Shown piece after piece: positions 1 to 9,891 of a DNA stretch of 64,000 nucleotides (position 1 is the stretch's first letter; each line of letters opens with the position of its first letter). A program made the translations under genes and the position numbers. Source of the stretch: Dipylidium caninum. Lineage: Eukaryota; Platyhelminthes; Cestoda; Cyclophyllidea; Dipylidiidae. Where the stretch lies: contig QEYB01001436.1 of assembly GCA_017562135.1 (NCBI GenBank), positions 372,001 through 436,000 of the forward strand. Reading direction: 5' to 3'. The notes under the pieces are model-generated. The model was not told the DNA's origin, searched no databases, and worked only from the letters and a program-made list of their open reading frames with translations.

Positions 1-2700
1 TGGATGGGGAAATCCGCGGTTGGCCAGTTAAACCGCCAGAAAATCCCCCTCATCGACATACAGACGTTTTCAAAGGACCGCTATCACTTAGCCCGACTAC
101 TCCTTCAGAGGCAATGCCAAACAGGAGACCAAATGGAGAGCATGGCCGCCTTGGACTTCCGAGTCGAAGGCGACGAAGTCGAAGTGGGGACGGGCAACGG
201 AGCTCCAACGGCAGTGCGACGAGAAGTAAAGTACAGTGAGGGCGGCAATTTGGCCCAAGAGAGGGATGAAACGACCTACCTGTATGTTAAACAGTCCACT
301 TTCTGAATCACGGGGCAGACTTGAAACTCAGCAAAGCGATCTTGAGGAACTGTCCAATGGGGAGGCGGCCTTGACATTCCGCCGGCGTGACGCGTTCCCA
401 TTGGTTGATTGAGGTGCGCTGTCGTTGGCGCCTTGCATAAGGCGACATGGCGCCACCCGGCTTATCTGAAGGGCGAAACAGTTGGTGGTGGTGGTGGGAA
501 ATGCAGTGATTATACGACAACCTATTCATCGTGTCCGCAGTTGCGTTCGCCCTCGGCCCGCATCACCCCTCACCCCCAGCCCGCCCCCCAAGACCGATTA
601 GGCATTTCGCCTTCTCGCGGCGATAATGCGTAGTTAAGAGGCGTTTTGGATTTGCTAGCGACTGTCAGATTTTGTTTAATCCAGACAAACTGTGTTTACT
701 TTGATTAAAAACATTTTGGTAAACTTATTCTGCCCATGAGGCCCCATGTAAATTCAAAATAGATCACTTTTTCTGCGTGCAATAAATAGGCATTTTTTGA
801 GGAAATAAGCCGCTTGACTGTACCAAATTAAAGAGGTTTGCTTAGTTGATTAGGTCCCTCAAGAACACCGGCGTCATTTAAGGTCTTTGCGTGGTCAGAT
901 GCGCCGAGAAAACAGTTTCCGGCACTAAAAAGCCTTTTACGTCGCGGAACCTGGTGGGATGCCATGTCTCCGCAGCCAGATCACATGCCTCCACGGCACC
1001 AAACGGTTCGAAAAATAAATCCTACTGAAATATTATTGAGTAGTGCGATTTTATGTAGTGTCCTTAAAACCGAAGCCTGTGAAACGGCGGGCATCCCTTT
1101 GGCTCAGCCACGTGGTTCCTGGGGCCGCGGATAAAAAGCAGAGCGACAAACTTTTCCCAACACGGAGCACGTGCCCACTGCCCTCAACACCGGCGCTGGG
1201 GACGCTGAACCACTCTGGCGCCATTTGTTTACACATACTTGCACCTCCTAACTACAGATTAAAGGACTCCTTCGCGCCCATTAGCCCGGGTTGGTTATTT
1301 ATTTACTTCCGCAGTAATCGTGCTGCACACAATTCCTCGCCTCCGTTACGGCCAGACTTCACGCAGCCATTTTTATTTGCTTACAGTAAGAGTTTTCATG
1401 GCTGGGAAAATTTTACAATTCCCTTCGATGCACTAGTGGCGCAGCGATGCCAGAAAGTGTCCTCAAACTGGATTGCCCGAAAAATGTGGATTTCACCATT
1501 TGTGTTTTGAAACTACGTAAATCTTGGGCGGCAAGAGGGAGGATTTCGTGGGATGGGAATTTCTTTCGGTGGGAATGTGACTTTTAGGCGTCTTCTGCAA
1601 GCCAGTCTCTGGGCTGGCGTCTCTGAGGAATGAAAAATCACTAATTTGGGAATCTATAAGTAAAGAGATTCGTATGGACAAGTAACGCGTTTGCGAACCA
1701 ACTGATACCGGCCATAGAAGGCTCTGATAATAGGACCACTTCACGTCGTTTAGATGAGAATCGTCTTCGGCCGTGGCAACTTTACCGAGGACAGGCGAAA
1801 TAAAATCGGCAACCGTCCCATCCCCCCTCATCGCCCCCATAGGAAGTCAAGTGAGTTAGTCCATGCGGTGAGACTTGCTCCCGCCGGTTGTAAAACCTGA
1901 GGCCTTTAATCAGGTGGTGTGTAAAAAGCATTTGACAGTTTTGTCTCGCCTGTCAGGGAATATTCCTTGACTCTCAGGTCGGTTGATGATGATCTCTGTA
2001 TCTGTCCGTTCTGTTTACGCACTAAATCTCTCTTAGTGGGTGCAATTTTCTCAAATTAGAGGTAGTTTTCCGAACAGATGAATTTTCAAAAATTCTACAG
2101 TCAACTTAGTCTTCTTCCATCCATACTGAATTAGTATTTATGGGTGACGGTGTTGAAGTAAATTTCATTAATTCCGAAAAAGGTAATTTGATTTGCCCTT
2201 TGTTTATCTAAAGCAAGAATGGGAAACCGGGTTGAAATTGGACGTACTTCCGAAAGTTAAGCGTCGTGATGATTTGAAATAAATATTTGCTACTCAGTCG
2301 TGTTAAGTAGGCATTCTATGATGACCGCATGTAAATGAAATTTGGCCTTCATTGGGGTGGCTATTCGCTCATTTGACGGTCCCCTAAACAGAATTCACTC
2401 CCTCTCATCTTTCGAGCGTAGAGACGTGCAACCTTCTAGCCAAACCATTGAGGCGAATGGACAGCAAAAAAACCCTTCCCATACCCCGCAGCCGCGGGAT
2501 CAGAATGCCCTCGGGAGCGACCCCTTCTCTTAACCGAGGAGGCAGGCTTTGGATGAACTGATTCGGCGGCTCACAGCATCCCCGAGGCATAGGAAGAAGC
2601 CTCACGAGCCACTGCCTATCAACGGAGGTGAAAGTAGCTACTCACGGTTATGTTTGCGAGAGAAGATCAAAATAAGCAGGGAGAGCTGATGGTAAAAGCA
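1..2700. other. No supported gene, left flank
   Basis: This stretch has only short open frames on both strands with no recognisable domain. A frame covering positions 4-306 on the plus strand could be a terminal exon of a gene lying to the left, but its residues resemble nothing I know and the opposite strand is open too. The composition changes from mixed to AT-rich around 640-850 and 1900-2350, which fits intergenic or intronic DNA. Confidence 0.4.
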
Positions 2701-2703
2701 GGG

Positions 2704-2709
2704 TTTATT
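2704..2709 (-). terminator. Polyadenylation signal of secreted acidic gene 1
   Basis: The minus strand reads AATAAA here, about 90 nt after the stop codon of the gene at 2799-3347. This is the usual place for a metazoan poly(A) signal after a short 3' UTR and supports an intronless transcription unit ending here. Confidence 0.55.
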
Positions 2710-2798
2710 TCCCATGGGAGAGGTAACGATTGTCCATCAAAAAGTCGGGTCTAATTAGAGAGGGAAAAAAGAAAACAAAAAATGTCGGTTCACTGGCG

Positions 2799-3347
2799 CT
2801 AGTCGCTATCCTGCCCATTGTCCTCGTCATCATCATCATCGTCCGAGTATGGGTGTCGTCGTCTTCCTCCCCATCGTTCGCCGTGCCAGATCCGCGAATC
2901 ATCGTCTTCGTCAGCCTCGGAATCGTCGAAGCGACCTCCATATCCACGTCGGCGTCCACAGCGTTTACATCGACAATCCCGCATTCTGGCATACTCGTAG
3001 TCGTCGTCCTCCTCCTCGTCCCACTTTTTCCTCCGCCAACCCATTCGTCGTCCCATGACTGCCCGCCTCCGACTGTACGCGTCGTCGTCATCTCCATCGT
3101 CATCGTCGCCATCGTTGTCATCGTCGTCATTTTTCTGGAACCAAAACTTCAAACCCACTTTTTCGTTGCCCTCCCCCATGTCGAAATCGGACTCCACCGT
3201 CCTCATATTCTGCGGCTCCACCTTCCCCGCCACAATGCGCTGGAAGCCCCCGTCGTCTGACGCGGCATCGCCTTCCTCCCCGTGGAATTCGGCCAGCGAG
3301 AGGTGGAGGACGAGTGTCAGGCCCAACACAATGACACACAATCGCAT
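2799..3347 (-). CDS. Secreted Asp/Arg-rich protein (gene 1 of a cluster of three)
   Basis: Unrecognised single-exon gene of 182 residues. The chosen ATG opens a clear signal peptide (MRLCVIVLGLTLVLHLSLA, then a small-residue cleavage site). The mature chain alternates acidic runs (residues about 74-90, about 110-118 and the C-terminus, up to six Asp in a row) with basic patches (RRR, GRRRG, GGRRRH), and has three cysteines in MRDCRCKRCG followed by a short Gly/Tyr/Arg stretch. The frame stays open upstream of this ATG, but that part is GC-rich and unlike protein, and a TATA-like element with a CCAAT box lies just upstream of the ATG. Asp-, Gly- and Tyr-rich secreted proteins are known among flatworm eggshell (vitelline) precursors. 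That is only a possible analogy. It is the first of three similar minus-strand genes within 6 kb. Confidence 0.6.
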   Translation of the reverse strand: MRLCVIVLGLTLVLHLSLAEFHGEEGDAASDDGGFQRIVAGKVEPQNMRTVESDFDMGEGNEKVGLKFWFQKNDDDDNDGDDDDGDDDDAYSRRRAVMGRRMGWRRKKWDEEEDDDYEYARMRDCRCKRCGRRRGYGGRFDDSEADEDDDSRIWHGERWGGRRRHPYSDDDDDDEDNGQDSD

Positions 3348-3389
3348 GGTTAACTGCGCAGACCATGGGGTAAACAGAGCTGCACTGGT

Positions 3390-3448
3390 CTTATGTAGGC
3401 GCCCAGCGACCTTCAGGCGTAGCCAATGGGAGCCGCTTTGAAGGTCGC
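3390..3448 (-). promoter_or_regulatory. Core promoter of gene 1 with inverted repeat
   Basis: On the gene's strand a TATA-like CTACATAAGA lies at 3390-3399, about 45 nt before the ATG. Upstream, a CCAAT box (plus-strand CCAAT at 3423-3427) sits inside a perfect 10-bp inverted repeat, gcgaccttca (3406-3415) and tgaaggtcgc (3439-3448). The arms contain AAGGTC, the core of nuclear-receptor half-sites. A further gaaggtga follows at about 3452-3459. The reading as a promoter rests on position and motif only. Confidence 0.4.
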
Positions 3449-3449
3449 G

Positions 3450-6400
3450 TGTGAAGGTGATCCCAAGGACACACTGAAAAAAGGCTTTTCCGCGTTTTTT
3501 CGCATCCTCTGGTGATATCCTCCAACACGGGATTCTTCTTTTCAAGTCCAGGCCGTTTTGGGAGGACTTTTCACTCTTCGCTCTCACGCCTCCGTGAAGG
3601 TAGGAGACAACGGCGCAGACCGCCGCACTCATCGGCGAGCGACGAGCCGCGTGATCGACGTCTCTCGTCTTCACGAGGTCGCAGACCATCCCGACAGACG
3701 CCGCGACGGACAGAACGTCAAGCGTGGGCGTCGGACATTCGGAAGAGGGTGCTTCGTCCGGGGGGCCCACGGCAGGTCCTCGTCGACTCGGTCGAGTCGG
3801 AGGCAGCCTCTTCTCCTTCGTCACGAGACGAAGGGCGTTTAGCCGCTGTCCGCGTGGCAGGCACGTGGTCCTCCTGGTAAGGCGCACTTGGGTCGCACTG
3901 ACGTCGTCCACCTTCTGACTTGTCTCAGGTGCGTTAAATGCAAGGCAGCTCGACTTCCTCCCCTGCCTCGGCGCTGATGCCCACTGCGGGCCTCCACCGC
4001 CGCCTTCTCGCGCCTCTGTGTCCCCGAAAGTCTGCTTTCGTGGCCACGTGGCGTGGATGCGACCCTCCTCGAAGGGGAAGCGAATCTCTGAGGTGTCGCA
4101 GTGGCGGTTATGGAGGCGAAACGACCGACTTTTGGGTGTCAGCCACAATTAGTCTCTCCAGTCGACAAACGCCGCGTGGTACGAGGAGCTGGTGTGGGGC
4201 GGCGTCCTTCGCATATTTCACTATTTGGGTGTGGAAGGCCCCGTCACCGTCACGTGGTCTCAACCGCGTATGGTCGCTAGGGTAAACAAATCGCTGGGCA
4301 AAAACAGCGGCGAAAGTCGACGTTGTGCGTGATTCCGTGGTCGCCTGGTGCTCTCCTCCGCCCACTGTCATGGCGCCTCAGGGAGGCACGAAGCGACGGT
4401 TGTGGGTGGCCATCGCCGTCTGCCCGGTCTGACTGCGCAGAGCTGTCTGGCGCAACGCTTTCGATAAATGCAACGCAGGTGGAATATCGCCGCTAAGCAA
4501 CCGGGAGAAAGCTCCAAGGGAAACCAGTCGGGAGGAGAGTCGAACCACCTCGAGCGGAGGAAGTGGCGACGCATGGCGGCGACCCACCCTTTCGTCCAAG
4601 GCATCGTAAAATAGTGCAACTACTGAAATCTTAAAAGTAGGAGGTTAAAATCGGCGCGTTTAAAGTGGCGATGAAGCGCCATATGCATTGGCAGGCTGCT
4701 TACTGTCGCCGCATGCGGTCACCTGCCTCTGCTGGCCAGTCGTGGGATCGCTTTGCCTTCGAGGAGGACTGCTGAGTGGCCCCTGGACCGCTGAGGAGGG
4801 ATTGACTGCCCTTGGGGCGCGATAGCTATCAAACTTCCCTTTTTACTCGATAACGGGGCATGAGGAACGTGGATCGGAGACGGCGCTGGACTGTCGCCGC
4901 CTCGGTCCCATTGGCTGCAGGCGAAGTGACGGCCTACGAAATGGCGTGAGGGCGAACGGTGTTCGGTGGGCCGGGGAAACCGATCACTTCGCCTCCGCCC
5001 TCGGCGCCCGCTCTGGGGCATCCCAGCTCCGTCGAGGCCGATCTCGGCGACCGACGAGTCGGTATTTGTGACACGAAGGAGGTCGCGCCGGTGGAAGGGG
5101 ACGAGGTCTGTGCTTGATGCCAGTTGTCCTCCCACCCGCCTCCGCCCCGCTGTTTGGTGCTCGGTCAAGTCGGGCCGTGAAGGCCTTCTCTGTCTGGCGG
5201 ACCACTTCACCTCGGAGAGCCTCTCGCGTCCCACCGCCCGGTGGGCGCCTCAACGGCAGAAGTTTTCTGTTCCGGTCATCTTCGATGCAAGGAGTTGTTT
5301 GCCTCGGTGACCTCGGAGTTCACTCAACCTGGTGCTTGAGGATTTAGCGACCGGGTTGGCCTTTAGGGTAAACAATTCGCCGTGCGTCGGCACGGACGTC
5401 CCCATCGAGGCGGCCACCGCGAGGACGGCGAAGCAGTCTGCGGCGTGTGGCACAGTCGCCCTCCCGACGACCGTCTTTAGCCCTCCGCCCACCGCACCGG
5501 GTGGATCGACGTCTACGTCGCCCTTGAATAAGTCGGCCAGTCCGCCTATGGAACTAAGAGAGAATGTGGGATGTTGTCGGAGTCCCGCGCGCCCCCACGC
5601 ACGCCAGCCGGCCCGCCACTTGGCCGGAAGGCTGCCGAGGTTCGCTTGCCGCGGGGGGACCAGCGACTCGCCTCCAGTCGTGCAATTTTGGGCTCGGTTC
5701 GCGGCCTCCCACTGACCAGATTTTCGTCAAATGGCCATGTGGACCGCCTCGGCTGGGCCTCAGGCAGTCTCGGTGGCCGGCGACTCCGCTCGCACCAACG
5801 TTTCCCGCCCCACCGAGAAACGCTGCTCGCCAGCATCAACGCTGCCCGCATTGGAGGAGCAGAAGGTGCCCGTCGATTTCTGTCGGCGCTGAGGACGCAT
5901 AAAAAGATCTCGTTCCCTCGATGTTTCGTCGCGTCTGTTTTCAAATTTCCTCTTCGTTAACGCCGAGGGTTGGGACTTGGCAGCCTCTCGGGGCGAGAGA
6001 GTCGCCACTCGCCGCTCCGCCTGACATACGACGTCGGTGCGATCGGGAAGCGGCGGAGCCCGCAGCTTCCGCCGGTCAGCAATGCTCATCGCCGCAGACG
6101 TTCGCCTCCTTCTCAGCCGACGTCTCTCACCTCCCCGTTTGCCGTTGTCTCTGCGGAGACAGGGAATGTCGGCTGCTCCACCAGCCCAAAAAAATCATCC
6201 CTGTCGACACCTGATGGCGGTGGAAACGCTACTTTTTCTCCTGCAGGCGCATCGAATACGGACGATGTCCACCCGCCTAGTGGAGGGAAGCTGGCAGATG
6301 AGACGAAGTGCGAGAACGAGAAGCCCCTCGGCGAGACCGGCCGCCCACCGCTTCGGCGGCGGGCAGGCGGAGGAGTTTGCGGCCTCCGAGGGGACCGCCG

Positions 6401-6600
6401 CCGACTCCCCGCCGCCTCTCCCCACCCCGCATTTCCGCTCAGGCGGTTTCGGTGTGGACCAAGGCTCCCTCGCCGACGTCTTTGTCGTCGTCATCGTCGT
6501 CGACGGCTCTGCTATTCTGATCGGCCGACCAGACGCCGTGACCTGCCAGGGTGCCTCGCCACCCGCCGGCGCGCCTCCAAGCCCCAAACACATCGAGAAG
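3450..6600. other. GC-rich stretch without a supported gene
   Basis: Long open frames occur on both strands and in several frames at once, as expected from GC-rich DNA with few stop codons. None shows a domain, signal peptide or splice pattern I can support. It separates secreted genes 1 and 2. Confidence 0.4.
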
Positions 6601-6615
6601 AGGACTCAACAGTCG

Positions 6616-6621
6616 TTTATT
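6616..6621 (-). terminator. Poly(A) signal overlapping the stop codon of gene 2
   Basis: The minus strand reads GAATAAACG. The TAA stop of the gene at 6617-6985 lies inside the AATAAA hexamer. If used, the 3' UTR would be only the 10-30 nt to the cleavage site. Confidence 0.45.
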
Positions 6622-6985
6622 CAACGGTCAAAATGGTAGAAAACAAAATCAAAATCGCCAACTGCCTGGTCGTTTGGCCGGACGCCTCGCGAATACCGTC
6701 GGTCAGAGCACCGCCGAACTCTCCTCCTTCACCACGGAGCTCACGCGCTCCACCGTCTTCGGGTTCTTCTCCCACCCCTGCTTCACCCTCCAAGGGCACG
6801 TGCTCGTAAAGCGACTCCGACCAGGACTGCACCTTCTCCGTGGTGGCCACACCCTCCGTGGCGGCGGCGGTGGAGGCCTTCTCGATGTCCACCTTCACCT
6901 TCGTCACCTCGTTTGCGGGAGCGCAGCACACGGCGACGACGACCAACGCCAATGCCAACGCCAACGCCAAACACGTCGTCTTCAT
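6617..6985 (-). CDS. Small secreted acidic protein with hydrophobic C-terminus (gene 2)
   Basis: Unrecognised intronless gene of 122 residues. The N-terminus is a strong signal peptide (MKTTCLALALALALVVVAVC, ending near CCA) whose Leu-Ala repeat comes from a short GCCAAC-type microsatellite on the plus strand. The middle is acidic and Glu/Gly-rich (for example EGEAGVGEEPEDGG), with no cysteine after the signal region. The last residues include LAILILFSTIL, a short hydrophobic tail that could be a GPI-attachment signal or a weak membrane anchor. That reading is inference. A TATA-like element lies about 40 nt upstream of the ATG and the poly(A) hexamer overlaps the stop. It is flanked at a distance by two other secreted acidic genes on the same strand. 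The fold and function are unknown. Confidence 0.55.
   Translation of the reverse strand: MKTTCLALALALALVVVAVCCAPANEVTKVKVDIEKASTAAATEGVATTEKVQSWSESLYEHVPLEGEAGVGEEPEDGGARELRGEGGEFGGALTDGIREASGQTTRQLAILILFSTILTVE
6942..6969 (+). repeat. GCCAAC-type microsatellite in signal peptide of gene 2
   Basis: About four and a half imperfect copies of a 6-nt unit (ccaacgccaatg...), which on the minus strand encode the alternating Leu-Ala core of the signal peptide. Its length could vary without breaking the frame because the unit is 6 nt. Confidence 0.6.
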
Positions 6986-7023
6986 CGCGAGTACCGAGTC
7001 TCCTGGTGGAGCAGACCACGGGC

Positions 7024-7034
7024 CTTTTTATGCT
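7024..7034 (-). promoter_or_regulatory. TATA box of gene 2
   Basis: The minus strand reads GCATAAAAAGG about 40 nt before the ATG of the gene at 6617-6985, which places a transcription start close to the ATG and leaves a very short 5' UTR. Confidence 0.45.
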
Positions 7035-7039
7035 AAATT

Positions 7040-7860
7040 ACGCGGGCGCGTGACCTTGAACGCGCAGCCCCCTTCGCCGCCCCCGCCCGCCGCCCTCACG
7101 CGACGCGGTCGCGCCGTCCTCGTTTGCTCGCCCCCCCCCCCTCCGGGCGCGCGGACCCGCTGTTCCCTGCCATCGGAAGGGCGCGGAGGGGGCGGGGAGT
7201 GCAGGGTGGCGCTCTACTCGCCGAATGTCACAATCCGAGTGGTTCACTACGCCCTTGAACCTCCATGGCCTCAGCGGAAGGCGCAGCCTTCGTTTACGCC
7301 GCGCGGTGCGCTGAAGCCGGTGGCAGGGCCGGCCTTTGACCTGCTGCTGAGTTAACTCCCGCAGATTTTGCTCTGGTGCGACGATGAAGGCGCTTCTTCC
7401 GCGCCATGTCTACTGGCGGTGTGAGGACAGGCGGGCACAAGGCGAGTCGGTGCCACTGCACCGTTGGCTGTCGCATCGAAGTCGAGTTAATCGGCTTATT
7501 TCAGCCGCTGCCACTCAGCGGAGACGGTATTTCCTACGGCAGCCTCCCCCCATTCGCTTTCGAAAGCTCTACGGCGCCGGGGAGAGCGCGTGGCCTCCGC
7601 TGACCGCCGCCGACGCCGAAGATTGGCGAATCTAAGGCCACTGGACAGGGTGCCGCCCTCTGTCCCGCCGCCGCTCGGTCGGCGCGTTCTACTTCGTCCA
7701 CTTGCCGCCCACGACATTCTTGTGTGCCCGTCCCGCAGGCCATTTGGCCGAGAAAGGCGTATGAGACTCACCAGTGTTTACTAAACCAGCCTGACAATGT
7801 GGCGGGTCGGGAAATAGCGGCAGACGCCGCAGTGGGGCGGAGTGATGAGACTCGATGCCT
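7040..7860. other. GC-rich spacer without a supported gene
   Basis: GC-rich spacer between secreted genes 2 and 3 with a run of ten C at about 7131-7140 and several overlapping open frames. Nothing recognisable. Confidence 0.4.
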
Positions 7861-7862
7861 TC

Positions 7863-8510
7863 TCACTGCCGGGTCACCTCTTTTTCCACTCTTTTTTCTC
7901 CCACATCATCATCATCATCACCATCAGCAGCAGCAGTAGTATCATCTCCTGAGTCTTTCATGTCACCATCAGTCACATCGGCAAAGGGTGTCACATTATC
8001 GTGTCTACTCTCGGCGAGGTCCACGTTTGTTGCCTCCATTTTTGGCGATATTAGCGCAAACTCATTGTCATTTTGATCTTCAGCGATCGGGGCAAACTCG
8101 ATGATGAATTGCAAAGGATCCCACAGACGCCCACTTTCTGACTCGGCGAAGAGACTGTAGCTCTCGTCCTCGTAGGCGAACCGCCCCTCATCGTCCTCCT
8201 CAAGGGATTGACTCACCTCTGCGTAGAAATCCCGGGGTTTTTCGACATCTTGTCTCCCAGTTTTCTCTTCAAATGCCCTCTCATAGTCGCCATAAAAATT
8301 CTCTGATAAGTCGTTACTGTCGAATGCACTTAGGACGAAAGGCGATATGTATTCCTTGCTGAAATCACGATCTTCCATCCACGTGGGCTCTCCACTGAAT
8401 GGAAGCATTTTGCGACGTCTGTTTCCTAAGCTAAAGGCAGCTGCAACAACAGCAGCGATGCCGAGAAGGAGGAGGACGTGTACACAGTTCATATCGAGAG
8501 AGATCGTCAT
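7863..8510 (-). CDS. Secreted acidic protein (gene 3)
   Basis: Unrecognised intronless gene of up to 215 residues. The first ATG (8510) lies only about 24-31 nt from a TATA-like element, so a start at the second Met (8492, MNCVHVLLLLGIAAVVAAAF) is more likely. That Met opens directly into a signal peptide and gives about 209 residues. After cleavage there is a short basic patch (NRRRK), then an acidic chain rich in Asp, Glu, Ser, Phe and Tyr with no cysteine, and a C-terminal Asp run followed by a Lys/Arg/Glu tail (VEKEVTRQ). No domain is recognised. Together with the two similar minus-strand genes to the left it suggests a local family of secreted acidic products, although pairwise identity is not obvious. 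Confidence 0.6.
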   Translation of the reverse strand: MTISLDMNCVHVLLLLGIAAVVAAAFSLGNRRRKMLPFSGEPTWMEDRDFSKEYISPFVLSAFDSNDLSENFYGDYERAFEEKTGRQDVEKPRDFYAEVSQSLEEDDEGRFAYEDESYSLFAESESGRLWDPLQFIIEFAPIAEDQNDNEFALISPKMEATNVDLAESRHDNVTPFADVTDGDMKDSGDDTTAAADGDDDDDVGEKRVEKEVTRQ

Positions 8511-8533
8511 AACAAGATAGGCGGCGATGGGTG

Positions 8534-8541
8534 CTTAAATA
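8534..8541 (-). promoter_or_regulatory. TATA-like element of gene 3
   Basis: The minus strand reads TATTTAAG. Its closeness to the first ATG argues for translation from the second in-frame ATG at 8492. Confidence 0.4.
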
Positions 8542-8544
8542 CAT

Positions 8545-9870
8545 CTGGTGGGCATTAATGAAACGCTACATAAATGCTATGTCCTATTTGCAGCCGGCAA
8601 AACAAGGTGATGTTTGTGCAAACACCTATTAATATATGTAGAGTCTTGAAGGTCTGCTTGGTGGGTGTCCAGAAGACATGCTCGCAGCCTGTCGAAATGT
8701 TTGAAATCCATTAAAGTAGAGAAATTTAAAAAGTGTATGTAGAAGGACTTCGAGACTGAGTGATACAAAGCAAAATGGAGAATTAACAATTTAAGTGTAT
8801 AATTGTAATCCTAATCAGAACTGCAAAAGTGATGCGTTTTGCTGGCGTTTATGGTGGCATACCGAAGTTACTTGAGATTTAAGACATCATCTCACCTTGT
8901 GCGGGCTTGTTTGCCGTGTTTTGACCTTAAAACCTCCTTGGCCTTTCCTTAATAAAATTCCTAACTTGATAAACTAGGAGCTATGAGCATAATAAATGCG
9001 AAAAAGTTGATCCAGGCCCACATGATGCGAAAAATAAGCTGCCCCGGAATATCTTTGGAAAGTTGTGTAGGAAAAGGATGAAATTGATAGGTTGCACCAA
9101 TGCACATTTGAAATGGACCGCATAGGTCGCAGTACCTCATTATCGATTACCACAAATGCGTTTGGTTCATTCCAGCTAAACTAATTGTATTCGTCGTTAT
9201 TAGTTAGTTAAAATCTGTTTTAGGTGTTTTAAATGTTTGAGCGGTTTGCGCCTAGCTCAAATAATCACTCAATCGGCGCCGGCCTAATGTTCTCGCTCAT
9301 TGCCTAAGAATAAGTTTTTCGCCATGAATTGGCTCGTACACTCATTCATTCCAATATAATAAACGATAAAAACTTGAGAATGGGTTCAGTAATCTGTATG
9401 CTCTGAAAGTGAACGTTGGCAGACCATGAAGTTTTCCTCTAATGAGGTCGGCATTTTGAAGATTTGCATTTGCGTTAATACCTACATGTTGTAGACTCTT
9501 TCACCGTCCATTATTCTGTGATCTTTGCTTTCCTTAAACTGCACTTCACAACGCTCTGTTAATCTTATTTGCTTAATTTGTCTTGCCTATTGTACATTAG
9601 GTTTCGTATTAGCCGTGCCCCGTAAATCACCATTATTGTGTTCTATTGGGAATTATTTGTGTCAATTTCTTCGGTATTCCACTCACTTAGTACTTTGCAA
9701 TCGAATTTCTTATGGATGTTTATCTCGAGTTTAGCGTCACGTAGCAGATTCTTCTCTCTTCTCTCCACTCCTTTCCCTTACCTCCCAATCTATATTCTTT
9801 GCAACACTCTCCTTAGATGTGCACTTCTTAGAACGTTACTTATCCTATTAAAAAGCGGTTTTTGCCTTTT
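8545..9870. other. AT-rich spacer without a supported gene
   Basis: AT-rich DNA with many stops in all frames. It ends in a pyrimidine-rich stretch and splice-acceptor-like TTTTTCTAG at 9866-9874, just before the SET gene. Confidence 0.5.
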
Positions 9871-9891
9871 TCTAGGGTGTCACCCCTCCAA

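Noticed and set aside
3348..4148. Upstream extension of secreted gene 1 in the same frame (449 codons in all)
   Set aside because: The extension is Arg/Pro/Ser-rich GC-driven sequence without domain, and the internal ATG opens a clear signal peptide with a TATA-like element just before it.
4530..4610. tRNA suggested by GGTTCGACTC on the minus strand
   Set aside because: The flanking bases cannot form the T stem, and no acceptor or anticodon arm is visible.
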